64,000 nt of DNA from Vibrio sp. HB236076 (GTDB taxonomy: Bacteria > Pseudomonadota > Gammaproteobacteria > Enterobacterales > Vibrionaceae): contig NZ_CP162601.1 in the NCBI RefSeq assembly GCF_040957575.1, positions 1 to 64,000 of the forward strand, given 5' to 3'. Position 1 is the first letter of the stretch. Every line of letters starts with the position of its first letter. The notes beneath the pieces are model-generated. The model saw only the letters and a list, made by a program, of their open reading frames with translations. It was not told where the DNA came from and searched no databases. A program made the position numbers and the translations under genes. Below, piece after piece: positions 39,936-51,229 of this stretch.

Positions 39936-41645
39936 ATGTCACTATTGGAAGTGAAGAACCTGCGCATTGAGTACCCCTCTCGTCATGGGGTACATGCTGC
40001 AGTCAAATCCTTGTCTCTTAATATCGAGCGCGGTGAAATTGTTGGCGTGGTCGGAGAGTCGGGTGCCGGTAAATCCACCGTCGGCAATGCGGTGATCGAT
40101 CTCCTTAGTCCACCAGGAAAAATTGCGGGTGGCGACGTCTTTCTTGACGGTGAAAAAATATCAGGGCTAACCCCAGAAGCCATGAGACAAATTCGCGGCT
40201 CTAAGATCGGCTTCATATTCCAAGATCCCATGACCTCGCTGAATCCGTTATTTACGGTTGAGCAGCAGCTCAAAGAAACGATCCACGCCAATATGAAAGT
40301 GTCGGATCAGGAAGCGTATCAAAGAGCCTTGACCTTGATGCAGCAAGTGGGGATCCCACAGCCAGAAAATCGCCTCAAACAATACCCTCATCAATTTTCT
40401 GGCGGTATGCGCCAGCGCGTGGTTATTGCCATTGCATTGGCTGCCGAGCCGGATCTGATCATTGCCGACGAGCCAACGACTGCGCTGGATGTGTCGATTC
40501 AGGATCAAATTCTCGGCCTGATCCGCGATTTATGCGTAACTCACAACGTAGGTTGTATGTTGGTCACACACGATATGGGTGTGGTGTCGAATGTCACTGA
40601 TAAAGTGGCGGTGATGTACCAAGGTGAGCTTGTGGAGTTTGGTCCGACGGCTCAGGTGTTAGGGACTCCGGCACATGAGTACACGCGCAGTTTGATTTCT
40701 GCGGTACCGCGTTCAGATCGAAAACTCGATCGCTTTCCACTTGTCACCTATATTGAAAAGGCCGAAGCGGCGCCAAACTTTGATTTAAAAACACACTGGC
40801 TAGGTCAACGAGAAAGTCAGCGTGATTACCAAGGGCCTTTGTTGAGCGTGAACAAGGTCAATCTGCGTTTTACCACCAAAGACTCGCTGTTTGCCAGTCG
40901 CCGTGAATACGTTCAAGCGTCTAACGATGTCAGCTTTGAGATTAAAGAAGGGGAAACCTTTGGCTTAGTGGGGGAGTCGGGGTCTGGTAAATCGACGATT
41001 GCTCGCGTTATTGCCGGTTTATACCCACCCAATTCCGGTCAGGTCACCTTTGAAGGCATCGACCTGACGGCGCTAAAGTCTGAAAACGAGCGCCGTCCGT
41101 TTCGCCGTCAAATGCAAATGGTGTTTCAAAACCCCTATACGTCGATGAACCCGCGTATGAAGGTGTTTGACATCATTGCAGAGCCCATTCGCTTTCACCG
41201 CTTAGCGGACAACGATGCTCAGGTGCGCAGTATCGTCAATGACTTGCTCGATTACGTGGGGTTGGGACAAAAAGCGGGGCTGAAATTTCCCCATGAGTTT
41301 TCTGGTGGTCAACGTCAGCGCATTTCGATTGCTCGTGCTTTGGCGACGCGTCCTCGTTTGTTGATTTGTGATGAGCCAACCTCGGCACTCGATGTCTCTG
41401 TACAAGCACAAATCTTGAATTTACTGAAAGATTTACAGCAAGAGTTAGATTTGACCATGCTGTTTATCAGCCACGATCTGCCGGTGATTCGCCAAATGTG
41501 CGACCGCGTGGGTGTCATGCAAAAAGGCACTTTGCTCGAGGTGGCTGAGACGGAAACGCTATTTACCTCGCCGCAACACCCTTATAGCCAGCAGTTGATT
41601 TCGTTAATGCCGGCGTTTACTGGCCTGCGCGAGGATATCGCGTAG
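39936..41645 (+). CDS. Peptide/glutathione-type ABC transporter, fused ATP-binding protein
   Basis: 569 residues with two complete ATPase domains of the DppD/DppF type, as in GsiA. First half: GESGAGKST, then FSGGMRQRV and [11 protein letters not shown]. Second half: [18 protein letters not shown] and [11 protein letters not shown]. The oligopeptide-type C-terminal extension follows the first domain. The ATG at 39936 follows GAGG. Energises the importer encoded by the next three genes; the order ATPase-binding protein-permease-permease equals gsiABCD. Confidence 0.92.
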   Translation: MSLLEVKNLRIEYPSRHGVHAAVKSLSLNIERGEIVGVVGESGAGKSTVGNAVIDLLSPPGKIAGGDVFLDGEKISGLTPEAMRQIRGSKIGFIFQDPMTSLNPLFTVEQQLKETIHANMKVSDQEAYQRALTLMQQVGIPQPENRLKQYPHQFSGGMRQRVVIAIALAAEPDLIIADEPTTALDVSIQDQILGLIRDLCVTHNVGCMLVTHDMGVVSNVTDKVAVMYQGELVEFGPTAQVLGTPAHEYTRSLISAVPRSDRKLDRFPLVTYIEKAEAAPNFDLKTHWLGQRESQRDYQGPLLSVNKVNLRFTTKDSLFASRREYVQASNDVSFEIKEGETFGLVGESGSGKSTIARVIAGLYPPNSGQVTFEGIDLTALKSENERRPFRRQMQMVFQNPYTSMNPRMKVFDIIAEPIRFHRLADNDAQVRSIVNDLLDYVGLGQKAGLKFPHEFSGGQRQRISIARALATRPRLLICDEPTSALDVSVQAQILNLLKDLQQELDLTMLFISHDLPVIRQMCDRVGVMQKGTLLEVAETETLFTSPQHPYSQQLISLMPAFTGLREDIA

Positions 41646-41778
41646 TCTGATTTATCGGCGGTGATGGTTTGAGTCGATTGTAATATCAACCAAAAAAAGG
41701 CCTTGGAGTTTCGTCCGAGGCCACAGTGAAAGAACAACAACACAAATAGGGAATGCTTTCCCGCATAAGGAGCTATGC

Positions 41779-43335
41779 ATGAAATTAATGAAAACCAAAT
41801 TGCTCGCTGCCATGATGGCGACAGGGCTTTTCGCATCGGTTAACGCTGCCGACATCACGGTGGCTTACGATGCCGATCCTGTCTCTTTGGATATTCAAGA
41901 GCAATTGTCGGGTGCGACACTACAGGTTTCTCATATGGTGTTTGACCCTTTGGTTCGCTACACCCAAGACCTTGAGTTTGAACCGCGTTTGGCGAGCAAA
42001 TGGGAGCGTGTTGATGATCATACGTTCCGTTTTCACTTGCGCGAAGGGGTGAAGTTTCACTCGGGTAACACCATGACGGCGGACGATGTCGTATGGACCT
42101 TTAACCGTCTGAAGTCATCGCCAGACTTTAAAGCCATCTTTGAACCGTTTGAGAAAATGGTCAAAGTTGACGACAACACCGTCGACATTGTGTCTAAGGG
42201 TACTTACCCATTGGTTTTGCAAACCGCGACCTACATTTTCCCAATGGACAGCAAATTTTACACCGGTCAAACCGATGAGGGTAAAGACAAAGGTGAGATT
42301 GTTAAGCACGGTAATTCTTACGCTTCAACCAATGCATCAGGTACGGGGCCTTTCACCATTACTTCTCGTGAGCAAGGCGTAAAAACCGAATTTAAGCGCT
42401 TTGCCGACTACTGGGATAAAGACAGCAAGGGCAATGTTGATCATCTGACGTTGGTGCCAATCAAAGAAAATGCGACTCGCGTTGCCGCGTTGCTTTCAGG
42501 TGATGTGGATATGATTGCCCCCGTCGCGCCTAACGATCTCAAGCGTGTAGACAGCGCTGACGGCGTTGATTTGGTGACCTTGCCTGGTACGCGCATCATT
42601 GAGTTCCAACTCAACCAAAATGCCAACCCTGCACTGAAAGACGTGCGCGTGCGTCAAGCGATCGTGTATGCGATCAACAACGAAGGGATTGCCAAGAAAA
42701 TCATGCGCGGTTTTGCCACAGCGGCAGCGCAACAAAGCCCAACCGGTTATGCCGGTCACAACCCAGAGCTCAAGCCGCGCTTCGACCTAGACAAAGCGAA
42801 GGCGCTGATGAAAGAAGCGGGTTATGAAGACGGTTTGGAGTTGAGCATGATTGCGCCGAACAACCGTTATGTCAACGATGCCAAAATTGCTCAAGCGGCG
42901 GCGAGTATGCTGGCTAAAATCGGTATCAAAGTCGATTTGAAAACCATGCCAAAAGCCCAATACTGGCCAGAGTTTGATAAGTGTGCCGCGGATATGCTGA
43001 TGATTGGTTGGCACGCCGATACGGAAGATTCGGCCAACTTCACTGAATTTTTGGCGATGACACGCAACGAAGAAACCGGTCAAGGTCAGTACAACTGTGG
43101 TCACTACTCGAATCCGGAAGTTGACAAGTTAGTGATGGATGCCAACGTGGAAACCGATCCTGCAAAACGCGCTGTGTTACTGCAAAAAGTCGAAACTACG
43201 TTGTACAACGACGCGGCCTTTGTTCCGCTGCATTGGCAAAACCTGGCTTGGGGTGCGAAGTCTAACGTCGACATCAAGCCGATTGTTAACCCAATGAACT
43301 TCCCTTACTTAGGCGATCTTGTCGTTACCGAATAA
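41779..43335 (+). CDS. Periplasmic solute-binding protein (SBP family 5)
   Basis: 518 residues with a signal peptide ending SVNA before ADITVAYDADP. It has the family 5 pattern LASKWERVDDHTFRFHLREGVKFHSG and DVRVRQAIVYAINN. Binds the substrate of the neighbouring ABC importer, probably di- or oligopeptides or glutathione; specificity cannot be read from sequence. Good ribosome site AAGGAG. Confidence 0.92.
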   Translation: MKLMKTKLLAAMMATGLFASVNAADITVAYDADPVSLDIQEQLSGATLQVSHMVFDPLVRYTQDLEFEPRLASKWERVDDHTFRFHLREGVKFHSGNTMTADDVVWTFNRLKSSPDFKAIFEPFEKMVKVDDNTVDIVSKGTYPLVLQTATYIFPMDSKFYTGQTDEGKDKGEIVKHGNSYASTNASGTGPFTITSREQGVKTEFKRFADYWDKDSKGNVDHLTLVPIKENATRVAALLSGDVDMIAPVAPNDLKRVDSADGVDLVTLPGTRIIEFQLNQNANPALKDVRVRQAIVYAINNEGIAKKIMRGFATAAAQQSPTGYAGHNPELKPRFDLDKAKALMKEAGYEDGLELSMIAPNNRYVNDAKIAQAAASMLAKIGIKVDLKTMPKAQYWPEFDKCAADMLMIGWHADTEDSANFTEFLAMTRNEETGQGQYNCGHYSNPEVDKLVMDANVETDPAKRAVLLQKVETTLYNDAAFVPLHWQNLAWGAKSNVDIKPIVNPMNFPYLGDLVVTE

Positions 43336-43450
43336 CCACTTATAGTCCGATTAAAGCGCATTACAGTGTCAGCCTGTGATGCGCTTATTTCACTTGCTGA
43401 CATACCCAATCTGCTTTGGCAGACAATTCAAGGAAAGGAAGGGGCAGGAA

Positions 43451-44428
43451 ATGTTTTCATTTCTGATTCAACGCCTATTTCAGGCACTGATAGTGATGTT
43501 TGTGATCAGTCTGGTGGCGTTTGCCATTCAAGATAATTTAGGTGACCCGTTACGCGAACTGGTTGGCCAATCGGTTTCCGATGCTGAGCGACAAGCATTG
43601 AGAGACGAACTCGGGCTTAACGATCCTTTTATCGTTAAGTACCAACGCTTTATTACTGCCGCGGTGCAAGGGGATTTAGGCACATCTTATTTCTTTAAGC
43701 GCCCAGCACTCGATGTCATTCTCGATAAAATGGTCGCGACACTGGAGTTGGTGTTTGGGGCGACCCTGTTAATTATCGCTCTGTCGATTCCCCTAGGCGT
43801 GTATTCGGCCATTCACCCTAAAAGTTGGTGGACCAAAGTCATCATGGCCTTTAGTAGTGTCGGCATTTCTATCCCCGTTTTCTTGACCGCCATTTTGTTG
43901 ATGTACGTCTTTTCGATTTCTTTGGGATGGTTGCCTTCCTATGGACGGGGTGAGACGTCCGATATCTTGGGGTGGGACTCAGGCTTGTTTACGATCGATG
44001 GTTTGTTGCATCTTATTTTGCCTTGTATTTCATTGGCTTCCATTATGTTGCCGCTTTTCATTCGCTTGGTGCGCTCCGAAATGCTCGAAGTGTTGGGCTC
44101 AGAGTACATTAAGTTTGCCAAGGCGAAAGGCTTAGCCCTGAATAAAATTTATTACCAACACGCGCTAAAAAACACCATGCTACCGGTACTGACGGTAGGG
44201 GGAGTACAAATTGGCACCATGGTCGCCTACACGATTTTGACCGAAACCGTGTTCCAGTGGCCGGGGATGGGCTTTTTATTCCTCGAAGCAATAAACCGCG
44301 TTGATACACCGTTAATTACCGCTTATGTCATTTTTGTTGGCTTGATCTTTGTCGTGACCAACACGGTGGTTGATTTGTTGTACGGCTTGATTAACCCAAC
44401 GGTTAACTTGACCGGTAAAGGAGCATAA
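43451..44428 (+). CDS. ABC transporter permease (DppB/GsiC type)
   Basis: 325 residues, six membrane segments, with the long first periplasmic loop of DppB-type permeases (GLNDPFIVKYQRFI) and the ATPase-contact EAA loop (EYIKFAKAKGLALNKIYYQH). The ATG at 43451 follows GGGGCAGGAA; an open frame from 43376 lacks support. Two bases before the next permease gene. Confidence 0.92.
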   Translation: MFSFLIQRLFQALIVMFVISLVAFAIQDNLGDPLRELVGQSVSDAERQALRDELGLNDPFIVKYQRFITAAVQGDLGTSYFFKRPALDVILDKMVATLELVFGATLLIIALSIPLGVYSAIHPKSWWTKVIMAFSSVGISIPVFLTAILLMYVFSISLGWLPSYGRGETSDILGWDSGLFTIDGLLHLILPCISLASIMLPLFIRLVRSEMLEVLGSEYIKFAKAKGLALNKIYYQHALKNTMLPVLTVGGVQIGTMVAYTILTETVFQWPGMGFLFLEAINRVDTPLITAYVIFVGLIFVVTNTVVDLLYGLINPTVNLTGKGA

Positions 44429-44430
44429 CC

Positions 44431-45369
44431 ATGACGACGTCTCATTCTCAAGCCTCTCGTTGGCAGCGTTTTCGTCAATCCGACATCGTTTACTACTTTT
44501 TAAAAGACAAGGTCGCCATGACCAGCTTTGTCATTTTTGTTTTCATGCTGTTGGTGGCGTTTGCCGCCCCGGTGATCGCACCGAGCAACCCGTATGATTT
44601 GGCCAGCATCGATATCATGAATTCAGAGCTGACTCCAGCGTGGATGGACGGTGGTGAAAGCCAGTTCTTGCTGGGGACGGATGACCAAGGCCGCGATATT
44701 TTATCGACCATTCTCTACGGTGCTCGCCTATCACTCACCATTGGCTTTCTCGCGGTGGGTTTGCAACTGATACTCGGTATTGTCGTCGGCTTGTGTGCCG
44801 GCTACTTTGGCGGTCGTATTGACAGCTTTTTGATGCGTTGTGCGGATATTCAATTGTCTTTTTCAACCATGATGGTGGCGATTATCGTCTCGGCGATTTT
44901 CAAAGCCAGCTTTGGCAGTGATTTTTATAGCCAGTATGCGGTGTTGATGCTGGTAGTGATCATCGGTATTGCTGAGTGGCCACAATACGCACGTACGGTA
45001 CGTGCGTCTGTTTTGGCAGAAAAAGAAAAAGAATACGTGGAAGCGTCTCGTGTGATGGGCCTTAAAGCACCGCGCATTATGTTTCGCCACATTTTGCCAA
45101 ACTGCTTGTCGCCCATTTTGGTGATTTCAACGGTGCAAGTGGCCAATGCCATTATGTCGGAAGCCGCGTTGTCCTTCTTAGGACTTGGTTTGCCGGTCGA
45201 TCAGCCGTCGTTGGGCTCATTAATCAGTATCGGGTTTAACTATATCTTTTCTGGCTCTTGGTGGATTACCGCGTTTCCCGGGTTAGTACTGGTCACCTTG
45301 GTGCTGGTGATCAACTTGCTGGGCGATTGGTTGCGCGATGTCTTCAACCCGAAAATTTATAAAGGTTAA
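44431..45369 (+). CDS. ABC transporter permease (DppC/GsiD type)
   Basis: 312 residues with the conserved N-terminal segment and GTDDQGRDILSTILYGARLSL, typical of DppC permeases, and the EAA loop EYVEASRVMGLKAPRIMFRH. Forms the channel with the preceding permease. Last gene of the operon. Confidence 0.93.
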   Translation: MTTSHSQASRWQRFRQSDIVYYFLKDKVAMTSFVIFVFMLLVAFAAPVIAPSNPYDLASIDIMNSELTPAWMDGGESQFLLGTDDQGRDILSTILYGARLSLTIGFLAVGLQLILGIVVGLCAGYFGGRIDSFLMRCADIQLSFSTMMVAIIVSAIFKASFGSDFYSQYAVLMLVVIIGIAEWPQYARTVRASVLAEKEKEYVEASRVMGLKAPRIMFRHILPNCLSPILVISTVQVANAIMSEAALSFLGLGLPVDQPSLGSLISIGFNYIFSGSWWITAFPGLVLVTLVLVINLLGDWLRDVFNPKIYKG

Positions 45370-45421
45370 TGCAAATGTGCGATCCACTGGATTGATTTGC
45401 CTTTAAAAATCTCATTAAACT

Positions 45422-45453
45422 AAGAGCGGCTTAACAAAGCGGCTCTTTTTTTG
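45422..45453 (+). terminator. Terminator of the ABC operon
   Basis: AAGAGC-G-GCTT/AAGC-G-GCTCTT hairpin with one G:G mismatch and an eight-T run. Confidence 0.85.
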
Positions 45454-45609
45454 CTTAATGAAACCTGTGGTCTATGTTTATAACAGTCTAACTCAAGCTG
45501 TTCCGGTATCAGTTTGAGCCCCATACTGAATGCGTTTGGTATGAGTTGTGTCTGATGCCATCAGGGTATCGACGAAGACAATCACTTTATACGATGATGA
45601 GACGTGCTT

Positions 45610-46506
45610 ATGGAGATTAACAAGGCATCTAAAGGCAAGGCTTGGCCTTTAATTGGCCTTCAAATGAGTATTTTGGCGTTGCCTTTTTCTTTTGTCGCCC
45701 CAGTGATGGCCGAGAGTGACAATTTTTTGTGTGATGCGCGGCAAAGTCGTGCCAATGCGTTGCCACTGTTAGAGTCGAATTGCCCGATTGGCAAAGGCTT
45801 GTGGGGCAAAAAGTCGCCGTCGGATAAAAAACAAAACTTTTGGATTCAGTGTGGTTTACTGGCCAAGCCACTGACTGTGCAACAAGCAAAACCAATCCAA
45901 CAAAAGATTCGCGCCCATGTTTTACTCAAGCCCGAAGGCCGTCAATATCGTTGCTTGATTGGGCCTTATTCGAATTTCACCAATGCCAGCCAAGATCTTA
46001 AGCGCGTGAAAACATTGGCAGATTATCGCCAAGCCTTTATTCGGGTGGTGACGATTGGTGAGCCAGATCAGACCACGGCGCCAAGGGTGCCTTCTAACTC
46101 AAAGCCGGTTGTCCGCAATGCGGTCACCCAGTCTACTGCGCCGGTGAAAAAGGCCCCTCAGTCTGGTGGTCAAATCATTAAAAAGCGAGCGTTGACCTTG
46201 GCAGGCCGTGAGTTTGTCGTACCTTATCTCAAAGACAATCGCCACGAATTCTATATGGAGTATGGTCAGCCTTGGAATCGCCTCGACTTTCAAGAAGCTC
46301 AGGTGGTCTGCCAACAAATGAAAATGCGTTTGGTGACTGGTGAAGAGTTTAAAACCTTACTCAGTAGCCAAGAAATGGAGCGCAAGCAGTGGCCGTTGCA
46401 GTTGCCCTATTGGGGACTGGCACGCAAAGGCTTGTTTGCCGATGGTCGAGTGACCGAGTTAAAAGGCAGTTCTATGTTGAATGTTATGTGCACCGCAAAA
46501 GCGTAA
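45610..46506 (+). CDS. Exported SPOR-like protein, unknown function
   Basis: 298 residues with a signal peptide (cleavage near PVMA/ESDNF). Residues about 75-140 look like a SPOR-type fold (FWIQCGLLAKPLT…YRCLIGPYSNFTNASQDLKRV), which in other proteins binds denuded peptidoglycan. A proline-rich linker then leads to a C-terminal domain with conserved-looking cysteines and tryptophans. An in-frame GTG at 45604 is an alternative start. Role not known; possibly cell envelope or division. Confidence 0.7.
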   Translation: MEINKASKGKAWPLIGLQMSILALPFSFVAPVMAESDNFLCDARQSRANALPLLESNCPIGKGLWGKKSPSDKKQNFWIQCGLLAKPLTVQQAKPIQQKIRAHVLLKPEGRQYRCLIGPYSNFTNASQDLKRVKTLADYRQAFIRVVTIGEPDQTTAPRVPSNSKPVVRNAVTQSTAPVKKAPQSGGQIIKKRALTLAGREFVVPYLKDNRHEFYMEYGQPWNRLDFQEAQVVCQQMKMRLVTGEEFKTLLSSQEMERKQWPLQLPYWGLARKGLFADGRVTELKGSSMLNVMCTAKA

Positions 46507-46530
46507 ACGGATGCGAGAGACGATGAAAGA

Positions 46531-46567
46531 AAAAGCCCAAATCCTCAGGTGAGGGTTTGGGCTTTTG
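46531..46567. terminator. Bidirectional terminator
   Basis: AAAGCCCAAA (46532-46541) pairs with TTTGGGCTTT (46556-46565), with an inner CCTC/GAGG extension. Serves the exported SPOR-like gene and the convergent efflux operon. Confidence 0.9.
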
Positions 46568-46632
46568 ATTCGTTGCTATCTTTTACTGAGTTAAGCACTC
46601 GCTTGGAGTGTGTTCCCCAAGCGAGCCGTGAG

Positions 46633-49600
46633 CTATTTATTCTCTATCTCAGCGGGCTTGTTCTCAATCTCGGTTGACACGGGTTCTGCACTGGTGTCCG
46701 CTCGTTTGACTTTGAACAGCTTCATGACCATGACATAGAAGACAGGGACAAAGAAGATCGCCAGGAAGGTCGCGGCCAGCATACCACCAACAACCCCCCA
46801 ACCAATGGCATTGCGGCTCACTGCGCCTGCCCCAGAGCTCAATGCCAATGGCAGAACGCCGAGGATGAATGCCATCGATGTCATGATGATCGGGCGCAAA
46901 CGCATACGACAGGCTTCTACGGTGGCTTTGACCAAATCCATGCCTTCGTCGTACATGGCTTTGGCAAACTCAACGATCAAAATCGCGTTTTTCGCCGATA
47001 AGCCGATCGTGGTTAACAGGCCGACTTGGAAGTAGATGTCGTTAGAGAGCGATTTAATCGTCGCAGCGACAATCGCGCCAAAAATACCCAAAGGCACAAT
47101 CAAAATCACGGAGAAAGGCACACTCCAGCTTTCGTACAGGGCGGCCAAACACAAGAAAACAATCAGCAAGGAAAGCGCGTACAAGTACACCGCTTGAGAG
47201 CCAGATTGAATTTCTTGGTAAGACGTCCCAGTCCACTGAATCTCAAAGCCAGACGGCAGCTGTTCAACCAGTTTTTGTATCTGAGCCATCGCATCACCGG
47301 TGCTGTAACCGGCACTCGCCGAGCCCTGAATGTTAACGGCTGAGCTGCCGTTATAACGCTCAAGACGCGGTGAGCCATAGGTCCAACTTGTGGTGGCAAA
47401 AGCATCAAAGGGCACCATTTCGTTATCGCTGTTGCGCACGTGCCAGAGTGACAGGTCATCTGGGTTCATTCGATAAGGCGCATCGGCTTGAACGTACACC
47501 GTTTTTACTCGGCCATCATCGATAAAGTCGTTGACGTAGCTCGAGCCTAACGCGGTTGATAAGGTGCTGTTGATATCGGCGACCGATAGACCCATTGCCA
47601 TGGCTTTCTCATAGTCAATATCGATGTGGAATTGCGGTGTATCTTCCATGCCGTTCGGGCGCACCCCGGTTAAGATCGGGTCTTGGGCGGCCATACCGAG
47701 CAATTGGTTACGCGCTTGGATCAGCGCTTGGTGACCAGCGTTATTTGTATCAACCAGGTAAGCTTCAAAGCCACTGGCGGTACCTAGGCCACGAATCGCG
47801 GGTAAGTTGAAGCTGAAAATTTGAGCGCCTTTAATCTGCGCAAACGCTGGGTAAGAGCGCGCAATCACCGCATTGGCCGATAACGAGGGATCAGTACGCA
47901 AGCTCCAGTCTTTTAAACGTACAAAGGCCATACCCATGTTTTGCCCTTCACCGGCAAAGCTAAAGCCAGCAACGGTAAAGACAGAGACAACCGCTTCTTT
48001 TTCATCGTTGACAAAGTGGTCTTTGACTTGGTTGAGGATTTTGACCGTTTCTTGGCGAGTCGATCCAGAAGGCAACTGCACGATGGAGAGGAAGACGCCT
48101 TGGTCTTCTTCTGGCAAGAAACCGGTTGGGATTTTATTCCACAAGTGAGCCAAGCCTGCCAGTAAAACCGCGTAGATGATCACATAGCGGAAAGTGCGCT
48201 TGATCCCTTTAGAGACCGAACGGCTGTAGGCATGAGTGCCCTTGTCAAACGCGTTGTTAAACCAAGCAATAGGACCGCGCTTGATATGACCACCACCGGG
48301 TTTGTGCGGTTTTAAAATAGTGGCACACAAGGCCGGGGTCAGTATCAACGCCACTAAGACCGAGAGCGCCATAGACGACACAATGGTGACGGAGAACTGA
48401 CGATAAATTTCACCGGCCGCGCCACCAAAGAAGGCCATCGGGACGAATACAGCACTCAGAACTAAGGCAATACCGACCAAGGCGCCAGTGATTTGGCCCA
48501 TGGATTTACGGGTTGCTTCTTTTGGCCCTAAGCCTTCTTCAGCCATAACGCGTTCGACGTTTTCGACCACGACGATGGCGTCATCAACCAATAGGCCGAT
48601 GGCAAGTACGAGGCCAAACATGGTTAACGTGTTGATTGAGTAGCCAAAGGCTTCCATGATCGCAAAGGTACCCAAAAGGACCACAGGCACGGCAATGGTG
48701 GGGATGATGGTGGCGCGAAAGTTTTGTAGGAACAAGAACATGACGCAGAAAACTAACACCACCGCTTCAAGTAAGGTGTGTACCACCTCCTCAATAGAAA
48801 TTTTGACAAACGGGGTGGTGTCGTAAGGGTAAACAACCGACAGACCTTGAGGTAAGTCATTCTTTAAACTGTCGATTTTTGCCCGTACTGCGTTGGCGGT
48901 TTCAAGTGCATTGGCGCCCGTCGCCAGTTTAATTGCAATACCAGAGGCGTAATCGCCATTGTAGAAAGAGGCCGCGGTATAACTCTGTGCCCCCAGTTCG
49001 ACTCGAGCAACGTCTTGCAGGCGGATTTGTGAGCCATCCGACGAGACTTTCAGTAAAATGTTTTGGAACTCTTTAACCGTGGTTAACCGACTTTGTGCCA
49101 TGATGGTGGCATTGAGTTGTTGCCCTTCTACCGCTGGGGTTTGGCCGAGTTGGCCCACCGACACTTGGGTGTTTTGTGCGCTGATGGTAGTCGTGACATC
49201 GGATGGGGTCAAACCGTACTTGTTGAGTTTGTGTGGATCCAGCCAGATGCGCATGGCGTGCTCAGAACCAAAGACTGTCACGTCACCGACACCGGCGACC
49301 CGGCTTAGCGAGTCTTTGATGTGGGAGGACATGTAGTCAGAAATCTCAATGTTATCCATACTGTTATCTTCGGATACAAAGCCCACTACCATCAAAAAGT
49401 CACTGGACGTTTTGGCGACGGTAATGCCGGAGTTCACCACGGTATCCGGTAAGCTCGACTCCGCCAAAGAGAGTTTGTTTTGCACCTGAACTTGAGCGAT
49501 GTCGGAGTCCGTTCCTGTGGCAAACGTCAAGGTGACTTGGAATGAGCCGGAAGACGAACTGGTTGACGACATGTACAAGAGGTTATCGACCCCAGTCATG

Positions 49601-49803
49601 TTTTGCTCAATGGTTTGAGTAACACTGTTTTCTATGGTTTGTGCTGAGGCGCCGGAATAGTTCCCAGATATCGACACCGTTGGCGGGGCAATATTAGGGT
49701 ACTGTGAGACCGGCAAGTTCATGATCGACAGCACCCCTGCCAACATGATGATGATGGCAATCACCCAGGCAAACACTGGGCGATTGATAAAGAATCGAGA
49801 CAT
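46633..49803 (-). CDS. RND multidrug efflux pump, inner-membrane transporter (AcrB/VexB type)
   Basis: 1056-residue HAE1-family proton antiporter that exports drugs, bile salts and detergents through an outer-membrane TolC channel. It starts [20 protein letters not shown] and has 12 membrane segments, two large periplasmic loops and the proton-relay motif [18 protein letters not shown] in TM4. Four bases after the adaptor gene. In V. cholerae the related VexAB pair sits near the dipeptide ABC genes, as here. No TolC-type gene follows. Confidence 0.95.
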   Translation of the reverse strand: MSRFFINRPVFAWVIAIIIMLAGVLSIMNLPVSQYPNIAPPTVSISGNYSGASAQTIENSVTQTIEQNMTGVDNLLYMSSTSSSSGSFQVTLTFATGTDSDIAQVQVQNKLSLAESSLPDTVVNSGITVAKTSSDFLMVVGFVSEDNSMDNIEISDYMSSHIKDSLSRVAGVGDVTVFGSEHAMRIWLDPHKLNKYGLTPSDVTTTISAQNTQVSVGQLGQTPAVEGQQLNATIMAQSRLTTVKEFQNILLKVSSDGSQIRLQDVARVELGAQSYTAASFYNGDYASGIAIKLATGANALETANAVRAKIDSLKNDLPQGLSVVYPYDTTPFVKISIEEVVHTLLEAVVLVFCVMFLFLQNFRATIIPTIAVPVVLLGTFAIMEAFGYSINTLTMFGLVLAIGLLVDDAIVVVENVERVMAEEGLGPKEATRKSMGQITGALVGIALVLSAVFVPMAFFGGAAGEIYRQFSVTIVSSMALSVLVALILTPALCATILKPHKPGGGHIKRGPIAWFNNAFDKGTHAYSRSVSKGIKRTFRYVIIYAVLLAGLAHLWNKIPTGFLPEEDQGVFLSIVQLPSGSTRQETVKILNQVKDHFVNDEKEAVVSVFTVAGFSFAGEGQNMGMAFVRLKDWSLRTDPSLSANAVIARSYPAFAQIKGAQIFSFNLPAIRGLGTASGFEAYLVDTNNAGHQALIQARNQLLGMAAQDPILTGVRPNGMEDTPQFHIDIDYEKAMAMGLSVADINSTLSTALGSSYVNDFIDDGRVKTVYVQADAPYRMNPDDLSLWHVRNSDNEMVPFDAFATTSWTYGSPRLERYNGSSAVNIQGSASAGYSTGDAMAQIQKLVEQLPSGFEIQWTGTSYQEIQSGSQAVYLYALSLLIVFLCLAALYESWSVPFSVILIVPLGIFGAIVAATIKSLSNDIYFQVGLLTTIGLSAKNAILIVEFAKAMYDEGMDLVKATVEACRMRLRPIIMTSMAFILGVLPLALSSGAGAVSRNAIGWGVVGGMLAATFLAIFFVPVFYVMVMKLFKVKRADTSAEPVSTEIENKPAEIENK

Positions 49804-49806
49804 AAC

Positions 49807-50964
49807 TTAGTTTTCCTGCGTTGACTCTTCGATAAGGTTTGGAGCGACCGAGGCCCCGGCTTTAATTTTTTGCAAGCCGCTGATGACGATTTGCTCACCT
49901 GCAGTCAGGCCAGAATCGACGACCCACTGGGTACCGACGTTCGAGTTAGCCACAATCACTCTGTCTTCTACGGTATTGTCTTTCGTCACGACAAACACAT
50001 GGGCTTGCCCTCGGCTGTCACGGCTGACGGCTTTCATCGGCACGGTGATCGCATCGCTGCGTTTTTCGGTCGGCACTTGGGCACGGACAAACAAGCCAGG
50101 TAACAGCGTATTGTTTGGGTTTGGCAAGATGGCGCGTACATTCACGGTTCCCGTGGTTTCATTGACGTTGACTTCGGCAAATTGCAAGGTTGCGGTTTGC
50201 TCAATAGGTGTGCCATCGTCGAGGAAAACTTTAATGCCTTTTATTTGTTGTTCTTCACCTTGCGCGGATTGGCGCAATTTAAGTAGTTGATTACTCGGTT
50301 GTGAAAGGTCGACATATAGGGGATCAAGCTGGTAAATCGTCGCTAAGCTGTCGGTTTGGTTGGCAGTGACCAGCGCGCCTTCTGTGACACTTGAGCGGCC
50401 GATACGCCCTGAAATTGGCGCTTTGATACTGGTGTAGCCCAAGTTAATTTGCGCACTGTTGACCTCGGCTTTAGCGGCTTCTACGGTGGCTAACGCCGCC
50501 TTGTAGGTCGCCTGTGCTTCGTCGTTGTCTTGTTGACTGACGGCATTGGTTTTGATCAAGCGAGCATAGCGTTTGGCATCGTATTCCGCGCTGGTTAGGT
50601 TGGCCTGAGCTTGAGCGAGCGTCGCTTTCGCGCTGGCCAGTGTGGCTTTGTAAGTGGCATCATCAAGTTGATACAGCACATCGCCTTTTTCCACCATACT
50701 GCCTTCGACAAATAAGCGCTTAAGAATGATTCCCTGAACTTGAGGACGAACTTGAGCGGTGCGGTAAGCGGTGGTTCGGCCAGGCAGGCTGCTGGTAAGA
50801 GTGAGTGGACTTTGTGTCACCTTGATGACATCAACAGGGGTTGCAGGCTGCTGTTGGCTACTGGCCGCGGCTTGGTCCGATGCCTCGGGTTGGCAACCGG
50901 TGAGCACCGCAGTGAGACCAATAGCGATGAGACTGTAGCGAAAAAAGGTGGAACCTTTTGCCAT
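49807..50964 (-). CDS. RND efflux periplasmic adaptor (AcrA/VexA type)
   Basis: 385-residue membrane-fusion protein with a lipobox (LTGCQP near residue 24), the biotinyl-lipoyl halves, an alpha-helical hairpin (about 100-170, rich in Ala/Gln/Lys) and the beta-barrel domain. It bridges the pump and TolC. First gene of the pump operon. No TetR-type repressor is found upstream (50965-51229 holds no gene). Confidence 0.95.
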   Translation of the reverse strand: MAKGSTFFRYSLIAIGLTAVLTGCQPEASDQAAASSQQQPATPVDVIKVTQSPLTLTSSLPGRTTAYRTAQVRPQVQGIILKRLFVEGSMVEKGDVLYQLDDATYKATLASAKATLAQAQANLTSAEYDAKRYARLIKTNAVSQQDNDEAQATYKAALATVEAAKAEVNSAQINLGYTSIKAPISGRIGRSSVTEGALVTANQTDSLATIYQLDPLYVDLSQPSNQLLKLRQSAQGEEQQIKGIKVFLDDGTPIEQTATLQFAEVNVNETTGTVNVRAILPNPNNTLLPGLFVRAQVPTEKRSDAITVPMKAVSRDSRGQAHVFVVTKDNTVEDRVIVANSNVGTQWVVDSGLTAGEQIVISGLQKIKAGASVAPNLIEESTQEN

Positions 50965-51179
50965 CTTGATTTACTCCTCAACAAAATCGTGGAATGTGCG
51001 CTAATTCAGGTCGATTGGTCCGAAAAAGCGATAAGTATGATCCTATCAGAATAACCTATTATAGTTTGCTCGTAGGTTAACACTGGGTTAAGCCATTATT
51101 CATCAAGGTGCGCTGGCCATCAAGGCGAAATAGCCGGTCACCTTGGCGGGGTAAAGAGGCGGAATCAGATTGGTAGACA

Positions 51180-51208
51180 ATAAAAAAAGCTCCGCGAGTG
51201 CGGAGCTT
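51180..51208 (-). terminator. Terminator of the sigma factor/kinase cluster
   Basis: AAGCTCCGC/GCGGAGCTT 9-bp stem followed on the minus strand by seven T's, 22 bp after the lipoprotein stop codon. Confidence 0.9.
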
Positions 51209-51229
51209 AAGATAACGAACAGGCAAGGA

